Positions 1-7,607 of a stretch of 64,000 bases of DNA are shown one piece after another (within the stretch, counting starts at the first letter, position 1; every line of letters begins with the position of its first letter). Source of the stretch: Larsenimonas suaedae (GTDB taxonomy: Bacteria > Pseudomonadota > Gammaproteobacteria > Pseudomonadales > Halomonadaceae); NCBI RefSeq assembly GCF_023712105.1, contig NZ_JAMLJI010000001.1:1230463-1294462 (forward strand), read 5' to 3'. The translations under genes and the position numbers were made by a program. The notes below the pieces were generated by a model. The model worked only from the letters and a program-made list of their open reading frames with translations, did not search any database and was not told where the DNA came from.

Positions 1-1
1 G

Positions 2-79
2 GCAACCCTTGATGCGAGTGCCTCGATCACGGCACGCATCGAGCTTGAATCGCTCACGCTTGACCACAAGACACCTTGA
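2..79 (+). CDS. Possible 3' end of an upstream gene (partial)
   Basis: One frame is open from the left edge to a TGA at 77-79 and encodes 25 residues ending LDHKTP. The stretch is free of stops and has a plausible protein-like composition, and the next gene starts 90 bases later on the same strand. It could be the C-terminus of a gene lying mostly outside the window. It is too short to assign a family, and an open stretch of this length could arise by chance in GC-rich DNA. Confidence 0.3.
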   Translation, partial: ATLDASASITARIELESLTLDHKTP

Positions 80-169
80 ACGGGCTTCGATACACTAGAC
101 ACTCTTGGTTATCGTCCTCGTTTCAACGACTTATACGACGACTTGTTACACCGCCCACAAGGAACCCTC

Positions 170-1096
170 ATGTCAGGACTGTGGTGGATGGCGCTGCCCT
201 TGATCGTGGGGTATGGGTGGCCGTTCAAACGCCAAACGATCAAGCCGCTGGTCGATGCGCTGGTCATGCCGACCATCTTTCTGCTGCTGTTTCTTATGGG
301 CTTCGGTTTTGCAGGTCTTGAGAACCTGAGCCGCGATCTTTCCCGCATTGCTTATGGCGCAGCGGTACTGCTTTGCTCAACCGCGCTTTTGAACATTGCC
401 GCACTCCTGCTGCTTGACCGCGCCTACCGCTTCCGCCAGCGCAAACAGGTAGAGCTTGGCGCCGAAAGCGATGCCGCGCAGGCCTCACTTTGGAGCTCGC
501 TCAAGGACGGCGCCCTGATGATCGGGCTTGTCGCGCTCGGCACCCTCTGCGGGTATCTGTTTCCGGTGATTCTGCCCTTCAGCGACGCCACCGCGGAAGC
601 GGTGCTTTATCTGCTGCTTGCACTGGTCGGGCTCCAGCTTCGCAACTCAGGCATTCCGCTCAAGCAGCTCCTCCTGAACCGTCGTGGTCTTCTGATCGCG
701 CTGTCGGTGGCGCTGACCTCACAGCTTGCAGGCCTTGTAAGCGCCGCCGTACTGAGCCTACCGCTGACGCAAGGGCTGGCGCTGGCTTCCGGGTTCGGCT
801 GGTATTCGCTGTCCGGTATTTTAATGACCGACCAACTTGGCCCGCTGCTTGGCGGAGTGGCGCTCTTGAACGACCTTGGGCGCGAGCTTGTCGCCCTGTT
901 GATCGTGCCCCTGATCGCGGCCACGCGCCCGGGCACCGCGGTCGGCTACTGCGGCGCTACCTCCATGGATGTCACTCTTCCTGTGCTTAGCCGCAGCGGC
1001 GGACTCGCCTGTGTGCCGTTGGCATTGGTCAGCGGTTTTCTGTTATCACTGCTGTCACCGCCTCTGATGATGCTCTGGCTCTCCATGGGCACATGA
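170..1096 (+). CDS. lysO: Lysine exporter LysO family membrane protein
   Basis: This 308-residue polytopic inner-membrane protein matches the LysO (YbjE, DUF340) family, which exports L-lysine and its toxic analogue thialysine in E. coli. Family blocks visible include GYGWPF near the N-terminus, QLRNSGIPLKQLLLNRRG in the middle, SGFGWYSLSGIL, NDLGREL and CGATSMDVTLPVL near the C-terminus, all close to E. coli LysO in order and spacing. Length is close to the E. coli protein (about 299). The ATG at 170 is preferred over an in-frame TTG at 143 because it has a GGAA-type ribosome site just upstream and gives the family N-terminus. The next gene follows 74 bases downstream on the same strand. Family assignment is strong; substrate is by homology. 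Confidence 0.92.
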   Translation: MSGLWWMALPLIVGYGWPFKRQTIKPLVDALVMPTIFLLLFLMGFGFAGLENLSRDLSRIAYGAAVLLCSTALLNIAALLLLDRAYRFRQRKQVELGAESDAAQASLWSSLKDGALMIGLVALGTLCGYLFPVILPFSDATAEAVLYLLLALVGLQLRNSGIPLKQLLLNRRGLLIALSVALTSQLAGLVSAAVLSLPLTQGLALASGFGWYSLSGILMTDQLGPLLGGVALLNDLGRELVALLIVPLIAATRPGTAVGYCGATSMDVTLPVLSRSGGLACVPLALVSGFLLSLLSPPLMMLWLSMGT

Positions 1097-1170
1097 ACAT
1101 GCGCAATTCCCGCACCAGAGGCCCTGGCAACATTCCCTTGAGACGCCACCAACAACAAAAGGACACGTCA

Positions 1171-2106
1171 ATGACACCGCTGTCACTCGCCATCGTGGGT
1201 TATGGCAAGATCGCCCGCGACCAGCACCACCCGGCCATCGACCAGCATGACGGCTTCACACTCAGCGCGATTGCAAGCCGCAATGGCCACGTTGACGGCC
1301 TGCCTCATTTCGAGTCGCTCGAGGCCCTGCTTGAAAGCGATGAGGCGATCGATGCGGTTTCGCTGTGCGCGCCGCCGAGCGTGCGCTTCGAGCAGGCCAT
1401 GGCCGCGATGCGTGCCGGCAAGCATGTAATGCTCGAGAAGCCGCCCGGTGCCACCCTGAGCGAAATCGAGATCTTGAAGGCCTTTGCCGAGCGCCAGGGC
1501 GTGACGCTCTTTGCCAGCTGGCACTCCCGTGAGGCACCGGGCGTTGCCCGGGCGCGTGCGTGGCTTGCCGACAAGACCGTGACCGGCATGCACATTGAGT
1601 GGAAAGAGGATGTGACCAAGTGGCACCCGGGCCAGAGCTGGATCTGGCAGGCAGGCGGTCTCGGGGTGTTCGACCCCGGCATCAATGCGCTCTCCATCAT
1701 GACCGAAATTCTGCCGATGGACGTCTATCTGCACGCCTCGACCCTGGTGTTCCCGGCCAACACCCAGGCGCCGATCGCCGCCTCGCTCACGTTCAAGGAC
1801 TTAGGCGAACATACGCTTTCGGCGGAGTTTGACTGGCGCCAGCAAGGCGATGAGCTCTGGAACATCACCATCGAGACCGATCACGGAACCCTTGCGCTTT
1901 CCAAGGGTGGCAGCCAGCTCCACATTGACGGTGAACAAATGCTCGAGCAGGACGAGCGCGAATACCCCGGCCTCTATCAGCGCTTTTTCGAACTGATCGA
2001 GCGCGGCGAGTGCGATGTGGACGTTCGCCCGCTCAGACACGTGGCCGATGCCTTCATGCTCGGCGAACGCACCACTGTCGAGGCCTTTCATGACCCGGCC
2101 GTCTGA
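1171..2106 (+). CDS. Aldose (L-arabinose/D-galactose) 1-dehydrogenase, Gfo/Idh/MocA family
   Basis: A 311-residue NAD(P)-dependent oxidoreductase. The N-terminal Rossmann fold starts with VGYGKIARDQHHPAI, followed by the family motif GKHVMLEKPPGATL, which carries the conserved EKP lysine. The C-terminal half has WKEDVTKWHPGQSWIW and GLGVFDPGINALSI. These blocks match the Azospirillum L-arabinose 1-dehydrogenase and Pseudomonas D-galactose 1-dehydrogenase group, which oxidise the aldose to the lactone in the first step of non-phosphorylative sugar oxidation. The ATG at 1171 follows AAAAGGACACGTCA. An upstream in-frame start at 1093 would add a low-complexity leader overlapping lysO and is rejected. 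It precedes a GntR-like regulator and gluconokinase, which fits an aldose/gluconate oxidation role. Exact sugar specificity cannot be read from sequence. Confidence 0.85.
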   Translation: MTPLSLAIVGYGKIARDQHHPAIDQHDGFTLSAIASRNGHVDGLPHFESLEALLESDEAIDAVSLCAPPSVRFEQAMAAMRAGKHVMLEKPPGATLSEIEILKAFAERQGVTLFASWHSREAPGVARARAWLADKTVTGMHIEWKEDVTKWHPGQSWIWQAGGLGVFDPGINALSIMTEILPMDVYLHASTLVFPANTQAPIAASLTFKDLGEHTLSAEFDWRQQGDELWNITIETDHGTLALSKGGSQLHIDGEQMLEQDEREYPGLYQRFFELIERGECDVDVRPLRHVADAFMLGERTTVEAFHDPAV

Positions 2107-2120
2107 GCCCATGGCGCACG

Positions 2121-2130
2121 ACGTTACCGG
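2121..2130. promoter_or_regulatory. gntR: Possible GntR half-operator upstream of gntR
   Basis: ACGTTACCGG matches nine of ten bases of the left part of the GntR operator ATGTTACCGGTAACAT, but the right half (AGCGCG) does not continue the palindrome. It lies about 10 bases before the gntR start, where it could allow weak autoregulation. A half-site this short could be coincidental. Confidence 0.2.
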
Positions 2131-2139
2131 AGCGCGCGC

Positions 2140-3171
2140 ATGAGCCGCCGCTCCCGTCGAAACTCGGGGCGCGTAACGCTTGACGATGTGGCACGGCATG
2201 TCGGCGTCAGCAAGATCACGATCTCCCGCGCGTTGCGCCAGCCCGACAAGGTCTCGGCCCCGCTCAAGACGAAGATCGAGCACGCCATCGAACTGCTTGG
2301 TTACATTCCCAACCGACAGGCGGGTTCACTGGCAAGCGCGCGGAGTCACGCCATTGCGCTGATCGTCCCGTCGCTCTCCAACGGCGTCTTTTCCGAAGTG
2401 CTTCGAGGCGTTGACGAGGTCTTCCAGCAAAGCGGCTATCAGGTGCTGCTTGGCCACTCGGGGTACTCCATCCACGAGGAGGAGCGCCTGGTCAACACCT
2501 ACCTGAGCTACGGCGTGGAAGGCTTTATCGTTTCAAGCGGTCAGCACACCGAGCGGACGCTTGCGCTTCTAAAGCGCTCGGGGCTTCCGGTGGTGGAGAT
2601 GATGGGTATTCCGAAAGCGCCGCTCGACATGGCGGTCGGCCTCGATCATGAGGCTGCCGGCCATGCGATCACCTCGGCGTTGATCGAGCTGGGCTATCGC
2701 AACATCGGTTTTGGCGGAGCGCGCATGGATTTTCGCGCCCAGGAACGCCTTAATGGGTGGCGGCGAGCGCTCAGGGAGCACGGCCTAGACGATACGGCGT
2801 GTCTGACCACCTTCAGCCCGTCCACCTACCACCTCGGCGGCGCGCTCTTGAACGACATCGTCGGGCGATTTCCCGCCACAGAGGCCATCTTCTTCTGCAA
2901 CGACGACCTCGCCGCCGGGGCCTTGTTCGAGTGTCAGCGCCAGGGCCTTCGCGTGCCGACCGACATGGCCGTGGCGGGCTTCAATGGCATGGACATCACC
3001 GACGTGGTCTCACCGCGACTGACCACCGTGGTCACGCCGCGCCGACCGATCGGCGAGCGCGCCGCCCAACTGCTCCTCAAGCGCCTGAACGCAGAGCCTG
3101 TGGAAGCCCGCGTCGTCGATCTGGGATTCACCCTCGCGCTCAGAGACAGTACCTCGATCGAGCGCGCGTAG
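2140..3171 (+). CDS. gntR: LacI-family gluconate repressor GntR-like
   Basis: This 343-residue regulator has an N-terminal LacI helix-turn-helix (VTLDDVARHVGVSKITISRAL, about residues 12-32), a hinge region at PNRQAGSLAS and a periplasmic-binding-protein-like effector domain starting AIALIVPSLSNGVFSEVLRG. The HTH and effector domain resemble GntR, the gluconate-responsive repressor of E. coli and Pseudomonas. It lies 33 bases after the aldose dehydrogenase and is convergent with gluconokinase, whose promoter region carries a consensus GntR operator (3757-3772). I infer that it represses gluconokinase and possibly its own operon, with gluconate as inducer. A half-site-like ACGTTACCGG sits just ahead of its own start (2121-2130). 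Confidence 0.85.
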   Translation: MSRRSRRNSGRVTLDDVARHVGVSKITISRALRQPDKVSAPLKTKIEHAIELLGYIPNRQAGSLASARSHAIALIVPSLSNGVFSEVLRGVDEVFQQSGYQVLLGHSGYSIHEEERLVNTYLSYGVEGFIVSSGQHTERTLALLKRSGLPVVEMMGIPKAPLDMAVGLDHEAAGHAITSALIELGYRNIGFGGARMDFRAQERLNGWRRALREHGLDDTACLTTFSPSTYHLGGALLNDIVGRFPATEAIFFCNDDLAAGALFECQRQGLRVPTDMAVAGFNGMDITDVVSPRLTTVVTPRRPIGERAAQLLLKRLNAEPVEARVVDLGFTLALRDSTSIERA

Positions 3172-3190
3172 GCGCTCGCTCGAACGCGTC

Positions 3191-3724
3191 TTAACCGACC
3201 CGGCTGTTATCGATCACCCGCAGGCACTGATCCACCACCCCTTCCGGGCTCAGACTGATGTCGATGGCGTAGGCCTCACCCTGGTGAGGCGGCTCCAGCG
3301 TCTTGAACTGGCTGGCAAGCATGTCGGAGGCAAAGAAGTGGCCTTCTCGCTGGCTCATGCGCTTGTGAATGAGGGCATAACTGCCATCGAGGTAGAGCGC
3401 GATCAGGTGCTCATCGCCCTTTCTGAGAAGCTCGCGGTAGCGGGCCTTTAGCGCTGAACAGGCAATGATCACACTTTCATCCTGAGTCAGGCGCTCGTTC
3501 AAGAGCGCTTTCAAGCGCTCGAGCCACTCGGCGCGGTCGTCGTCATTGAGCGCCTCGCCGCGGCTCATCTTGTCGATGTTGGCCTGGGGATGAAAGTCGT
3601 CGCCATCGAAGAAATCACACCCAAGTGTCTTGGCGAGCTGCTCGCCGATCATGGATTTGCCCGACCCCGAGACACCCATGACCAGGATGCGCCGCGACTC
3701 CAGTGCGGAAGCCGATTGCAGCAT
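3191..3724 (-). CDS. gntK: Gluconokinase
   Basis: This 177-residue kinase phosphorylates D-gluconate to 6-phosphogluconate for the Entner-Doudoroff and pentose phosphate routes. The Walker A loop is GVSGSGKS near the N-terminus, followed by DGDDFHPQANIDKMSRGEAL and CSALKARYRELLR, all hallmarks of the GntK/IdnK family, and the length is typical. The ATG at 3724 is preceded by AGGAG with 8-base spacing, so the longer reading from 3772 is rejected; that extension would also run across the operator. It is convergent with gntR. No gluconate permease lies beside it, so transport must be encoded elsewhere. Confidence 0.93.
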   Translation of the reverse strand: MLQSASALESRRILVMGVSGSGKSMIGEQLAKTLGCDFFDGDDFHPQANIDKMSRGEALNDDDRAEWLERLKALLNERLTQDESVIIACSALKARYRELLRKGDEHLIALYLDGSYALIHKRMSQREGHFFASDMLASQFKTLEPPHQGEAYAIDISLSPEGVVDQCLRVIDNSRVG

Positions 3725-3741
3725 GATAGTACTCCTAGAGA

Positions 3742-3751
3742 TTACCGATAA
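3742..3751. promoter_or_regulatory. Second GntR-like operator core upstream of gntK
   Basis: TTACCGATAA is identical to the central ten bases of the E. coli GntR operator ATGTTACCGATAACAT, although the outer bases are degenerate. It lies between the consensus operator and the gntK ribosome site, suggesting tandem binding. Confidence 0.5.
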
Positions 3752-3756
3752 TGGTG

Positions 3757-3772
3757 ATGTTAGCGTTAACAT
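3757..3772. promoter_or_regulatory. GntR operator (consensus palindrome) upstream of gntK
   Basis: ATGTTAGCGTTAACAT has perfect 6-bp inverted half-sites ATGTTA and TAACAT separated by four bases, which is the known GntR operator layout. It lies 33-48 bases upstream of the gntK start, where a repressor would block transcription. Confidence 0.8.
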
Positions 3773-3963
3773 CGCACGTTTTCAGGGCGCTACATAACGC
3801 CACCAAGGTCTGGGTTGACGTACATCGATTGCACCATTAGGGCTGCACACCCCTTGCAGACTGCGGTTCGTACCGCCATGCGATTTACCCTGTCAGTACC
3901 TACACTTGGACACAGCATGGCAGCCTGGCTGTCGATCGCCGCCCCTTGAAAAAGGACACCTGC

Positions 3964-4977
3964 ATGGCTTCACCGCTTTTCATCGCCGATCTCGAGTTTT
4001 CCCGTGCCGTGATTCAGGCCCCAATGGCCGGCGGCATCACCACGCCCGAACTGGTTGCCGCCGTGTCGGAGGCAGGCGGGCTCGGAAGCCTGGGCGCCGG
4101 CTATCTCACGCCCGAGGCCATTATTGATGCGACCCACGCCATTCGCGCGCTGACGCCCACCCCATTTGCCATCAACCTCTTCGCCCCCACCCACGACGCC
4201 CCCGGCTGCGACACCGACCAGGCCCTAAACGCCCTCAAGGCCTGCTACGCCGACGCCGGGGTCGAGATGCCCACAACGTTTTCAACGATGCCTGATTTCG
4301 ATGCCCAGTTCGAGGCCATGCTCTCGGTACAGCCGGCACTCTTATCGTTCACCTTCGGCCTGCTGGATCGCAAGTACATCGATGCCTGCCGTGCCCGACA
4401 CATCGCACTCGTCGGGACCGCCACCACCGTGTTCGAAGCCAACGGCCTGGCCCGAAGCGGCGTCGATGCCATCGTACTTCAGGGTGAAGAAGCCGGCGGC
4501 CACTGCGGCAGCCACAATCCGGCCGGTGCCGGTCAGCCGCTGCTGCCGCTGATCAGCGAGTGCCGTGCGCACATCGCCCTGCCCTTGATCGCCGCCGGCG
4601 GGCTCATGAGCACCCTCGATATTCACCGCGCGCTTCAGGCCGGCGCCGACGCCGCCCAGTGCGGCACCGCCTTCCTGCTCGCCGACGAAGCTGGCACCTC
4701 CGACACTTGGCGCCGCGCCCTCAAGGACACCCACGAAAGCGACGCCACCGACATTACCTACGCCGTTTCAGGCCGCGCCGCGCGCGGGCTCAAGAACGCC
4801 TGGATGGGGCCTCAGGCGCCCCGCGATCTGGCCCCCTACCCGATGCAACATCAGCTGACCGCCCCGCTCAGGCGCCAAAGTACTGGCCCGAAATGGAAAA
4901 GCCTGTGGGCCGGCAAGCAGGTTCATCACATTCGATCGGGCTCCGCCGCCGACATTTTAGAGACGCTGACTCATTGA
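3964..4977 (+). CDS. Nitronate monooxygenase (2-nitropropane dioxygenase family)
   Basis: This 337-residue FMN-dependent TIM-barrel enzyme oxidises alkyl nitronates such as propionate 3-nitronate. Visible features are the N-terminal QAPMAGGITTPELVAAVSEAGGLGSLGAGYL, the central EAGGHCGSH segment that carries the catalytic histidine of the family, and IAAGGLMSTLDIHRALQAGADAAQCGTAFL for FMN phosphate binding. The length is usual. The ATG at 3964 sits after AAAAAGGACACCTGC; an in-frame TTG at 3946 is less likely. It stands alone between gluconokinase and a two-component system, with no obvious operon partner. Confidence 0.88.
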   Translation: MASPLFIADLEFSRAVIQAPMAGGITTPELVAAVSEAGGLGSLGAGYLTPEAIIDATHAIRALTPTPFAINLFAPTHDAPGCDTDQALNALKACYADAGVEMPTTFSTMPDFDAQFEAMLSVQPALLSFTFGLLDRKYIDACRARHIALVGTATTVFEANGLARSGVDAIVLQGEEAGGHCGSHNPAGAGQPLLPLISECRAHIALPLIAAGGLMSTLDIHRALQAGADAAQCGTAFLLADEAGTSDTWRRALKDTHESDATDITYAVSGRAARGLKNAWMGPQAPRDLAPYPMQHQLTAPLRRQSTGPKWKSLWAGKQVHHIRSGSAADILETLTH

Positions 4978-5053
4978 TCGCTCAACGGCATGGGTAGCAT
5001 TCAAAGCGGCAGACCGTACACTCGGATGGCCTTTCGTCCGGACCGACTCGATC

Positions 5054-6520
5054 ATGTTCAAGCACTTCGGCGTCAAACTCTTTGCAAGCATCCTGCTGGT
5101 CAACATTCTGATCAGCGGGACCATTTACTGGACCATGGCGCGCAGCATCGACAGCGGCTTTATCGACTACATCCGAATCAGTCAGACCAAGCGCGTCGAT
5201 AACCTGACTCAAGTCCTCGTGCAAAGCTTCCGCGAGCACGGCAACAGCTGGCAGTTCCTGAACGAACAACCCGGCACCTGGGACCATCTGCTGCGCTTCG
5301 GTTTCGGCGCCAGCATGGCACCAGCCCGCTACGATGTCGCCAACGATAACGCACCACCGAACGCATCGGATGACGACAGCGTTGACGAGGACGCCCCGCC
5401 CCGCCTGCCGCCGAAGCTCGGCGACCCGGCGTTCTACGCTTTGCTCGACCACAACCGCCGGCCGGTTGTACTGGCCCCGCATATTCGGCTCGACCGCCTC
5501 AATCAGCGGCGTTTGATGCTCGACGGGAACGTGATCGGCTATCTGCGCTACCCACGGGTCCAGGCCATCCTCAGTTCGATCGACCGCATTTTCGTGAGCC
5601 GTCAGCTGAGAAACCTGGGCATTACGATGAGCGGCACCCTGCTTGCCTCCCTGGTGCTGTCCGCGGGACTTGGTTGGTGGCTGAGCCGGCGCACCAAGCG
5701 CATGGCGGCGTTCACCCAGGACCTGACCCGTGGTGAATTTTCAAAACGCCTTTCAAGCAGCGGGCGAGATGAGCTTTCGCGTTTAAGTCAGGACCTCAAC
5801 ACGCTGGCCGTGACGCTTGATCACAACCGCAAGGCCCGTCAGTCCTGGGTGGCCGACATCGCCCATGAACTCAGAACGCCGCTTGCAGTGCTCAAGGGCG
5901 AACTCGAGGCCATCGCCGACGGTATCCGCCCGGCCAATGGCACCACCATCGCCTCGCTGACTCAGGAGGTCGATCAGCTCAACCGGCTGGTCGAGGATCT
6001 GCGGATTCTGGCGCAGTCCGACGCCAACGCGCTCAGCGCCCCGCTTGCCCCGCTGAATCTGAGCGCTCAGCTGCAAACGCGTCTGGAGGAGAGCCGCTAC
6101 CGACTCGAGGCCCAGCGCATTGAATTGACGTATCATCTCGCCTCCGAGATTTACATCGACGGCGCCGAGCACCGACTGCGACAGCTTTGGAACAACCTAC
6201 TGGAAAATACGCTGTTCTACACTGATGCGCCGGGCAGGCTCGAGGTGACGCTCACACAGCGCGGTCCATGCGCTCTCGTGACGTGGGAGGACTCCGCTCC
6301 GGGCGTACCGACCGAGGCGCACGAGCGGCTGACCGAGCGGCTGTACCGTGTCGAGACGTCGCGCAGTCGTCGCCTCGGCGGCAGCGGCCTCGGGCTATCG
6401 ATCGCCGCCGCCCTGATCGATCTGCACCACGGGCGAATGTGGGCCGAACACAGTCCACTTGGCGGCCTTCGCTGGCGGCTCGAATTTCCATTGACCGATT
6501 CCGACCGGAACGACGCATGA
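5054..6520 (+). CDS. baeS: Sensor histidine kinase, BaeS-like
   Basis: A 488-residue membrane kinase. TM1 spans about residues 7-28, an acidic periplasmic domain runs to about 188, and TM2 covers about 190-211. A HAMP linker follows, then the phosphoacceptor helix WVADIAHELRTPLAVLKGEL with His271, an N box near WNNLLENTLFY, and ATP-binding boxes WEDSAPGVP and GGSGLGLSIA. The organisation and H-box context resemble BaeS, the envelope-stress kinase controlling efflux pumps in E. coli. It overlaps the start of the cognate regulator by four bases (ATGA). The periplasmic domain contains an Asp-rich segment (DDDSVDEDAPP, about 106-116), which may simply be a linker. The kinase call is firm; BaeS orthology is moderate. 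Confidence 0.85.
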   Translation: MFKHFGVKLFASILLVNILISGTIYWTMARSIDSGFIDYIRISQTKRVDNLTQVLVQSFREHGNSWQFLNEQPGTWDHLLRFGFGASMAPARYDVANDNAPPNASDDDSVDEDAPPRLPPKLGDPAFYALLDHNRRPVVLAPHIRLDRLNQRRLMLDGNVIGYLRYPRVQAILSSIDRIFVSRQLRNLGITMSGTLLASLVLSAGLGWWLSRRTKRMAAFTQDLTRGEFSKRLSSSGRDELSRLSQDLNTLAVTLDHNRKARQSWVADIAHELRTPLAVLKGELEAIADGIRPANGTTIASLTQEVDQLNRLVEDLRILAQSDANALSAPLAPLNLSAQLQTRLEESRYRLEAQRIELTYHLASEIYIDGAEHRLRQLWNNLLENTLFYTDAPGRLEVTLTQRGPCALVTWEDSAPGVPTEAHERLTERLYRVETSRSRRLGGSGLGLSIAAALIDLHHGRMWAEHSPLGGLRWRLEFPLTDSDRNDA

Positions 6521-7224
6521 CCCGACGCATCCTGATCGTTGAAGACGAGCCGAAAATCGCGGCGCTTTTAACCGATTACCTGACAGCGAACGGCTTCGAG
6601 GCTCACCACCTTGACCACGGCGACCGGGTTCACCCCTGGCTTGCCGACCATCACGTCGACCTGATCCTGATGGACGTGATGCTGCCGGGCAAGGATGGGC
6701 TGACGCTCTGTCGCGAACTGCTGCGCGGCGGGCAGCCCCCGCCGATCATCCTGCTGACCGCCAAGGTGGAAGAAATCGACCGTCTGCTCGGCCTCGAACT
6801 TGGCGCCGACGACTATATCTGCAAGCCCTTCAGCCCTCGGGAAGTGGTCGCCCGGGTTCGCACGATACTTCGCCGTGTGGCACGGGAACACGAGACGACA
6901 CGCGTCCGCACGCAGGACATCGAGCTCGATGAGCACGGCTGGCGTGCCTTTGCCCGTGGTCAGGACCTTCAGCTCACCGCCGTGGAATTTCAGCTGCTTC
7001 GCGTGATGATGATGGCACCCGGTCGCATTTTTTCGCGCAATCAACTGATGGATCACATGTATCAGGATCACCGGATCGTCTCGGAGCGCACCGTTGACAG
7101 CCACGTCAAGAAGCTGCGCCACAAGCTCAGTGAGGTCTGGCCACGCCGGACCATCGTTCATTCAGTCTATAGCGTGGGCTACAAGTACGAACCGACGCCC
7201 CTTGATGACGACGACTGCCTCTAG
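6517..7224 (+). CDS. baeR: OmpR-family response regulator, BaeR-like
   Basis: A 235-residue regulator with an N-terminal receiver domain (acidic pocket EDE at 9-11, phosphorylated Asp53 in LILMDVMLPG, Thr81, and conserved Lys103 in CKPF). The C-terminal winged-helix domain includes LTAVEFQLLRVM and SERTVDSHVKKLRHKL. The start overlaps the kinase stop as ATGA, showing translational coupling. By homology it responds to envelope stress. No drug efflux operon lies adjacent, unlike the mdtABC-baeSR arrangement of enterics, so targets are unknown. Confidence 0.87.
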   Translation: MTRRILIVEDEPKIAALLTDYLTANGFEAHHLDHGDRVHPWLADHHVDLILMDVMLPGKDGLTLCRELLRGGQPPPIILLTAKVEEIDRLLGLELGADDYICKPFSPREVVARVRTILRRVAREHETTRVRTQDIELDEHGWRAFARGQDLQLTAVEFQLLRVMMMAPGRIFSRNQLMDHMYQDHRIVSERTVDSHVKKLRHKLSEVWPRRTIVHSVYSVGYKYEPTPLDDDDCL

Positions 7225-7394
7225 CCCCATACGACGTTCGAACGGGCGCACTTAATACGTGTGTCCATCGCGCCTCTGCTTGACCACGACCTTGGCGTCA
7301 ACCCTCTGATTTTCTGCGATTAACCATTCAGCGATGCCCGTAACTCGCCGATCGAGTCTGGGTCGGCGCCGCGCGCGCGCAGTCCGCCCCAATG

Positions 7395-7422
7395 TTGACA
7401 GCAAAGCCAAACGTTGTATTTT
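7395..7422 (+). promoter_or_regulatory. Sigma-70-like promoter of betT
   Basis: A consensus -35 TTGACA (7395-7400) is followed after 16 bases by a -10-like TATTTT (7417-7422). The BetI-like operator begins immediately at the -10 element, so repressor binding would occlude RNA polymerase. Confidence 0.6.
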
Positions 7423-7423
7423 A

Positions 7424-7441
7424 ATTGAACGGCGATTCAAT
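7424..7441. promoter_or_regulatory. BetI-like operator upstream of betT
   Basis: ATTGAACGGCGATTCAAT is an inverted repeat with perfect 6-bp arms ATTGAA and TTCAAT and a 6-base centre. It resembles the bet operator palindromes bound by the choline-responsive repressor BetI. Its position overlaps the likely transcription start of the choline transporter. betI itself is not in the window. Confidence 0.65.
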
Positions 7442-7607
7442 AAAATTGCGTTTTACCTGCGACGTCCGGTCGCAGGCATGTTGATGCCGGGCAAAAACCC
7501 GAACATCAACGCGCACGATCTACCGATCATCAAAACGTCGCTCACCTTCGCATCATCGAGGCCTCGACGGCTCTCAATAACAAAACAAGACTTTCAAAGG
7601 AACGCTC

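Larger units (their letters stand above)
7225..7607. other. Intergenic leader upstream of the betT-like gene
   Basis: This 383-base region between the response regulator and the choline transporter has a comparatively AT-rich central stretch. It holds a sigma-70-like promoter and a BetI-like palindrome, listed separately. A 95-codon open frame (7334-7621) crosses the promoter and the transporter start and does not look coding. The transcript leader from the predicted -10 to the start codon is about 180 bases. Confidence 0.6.
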
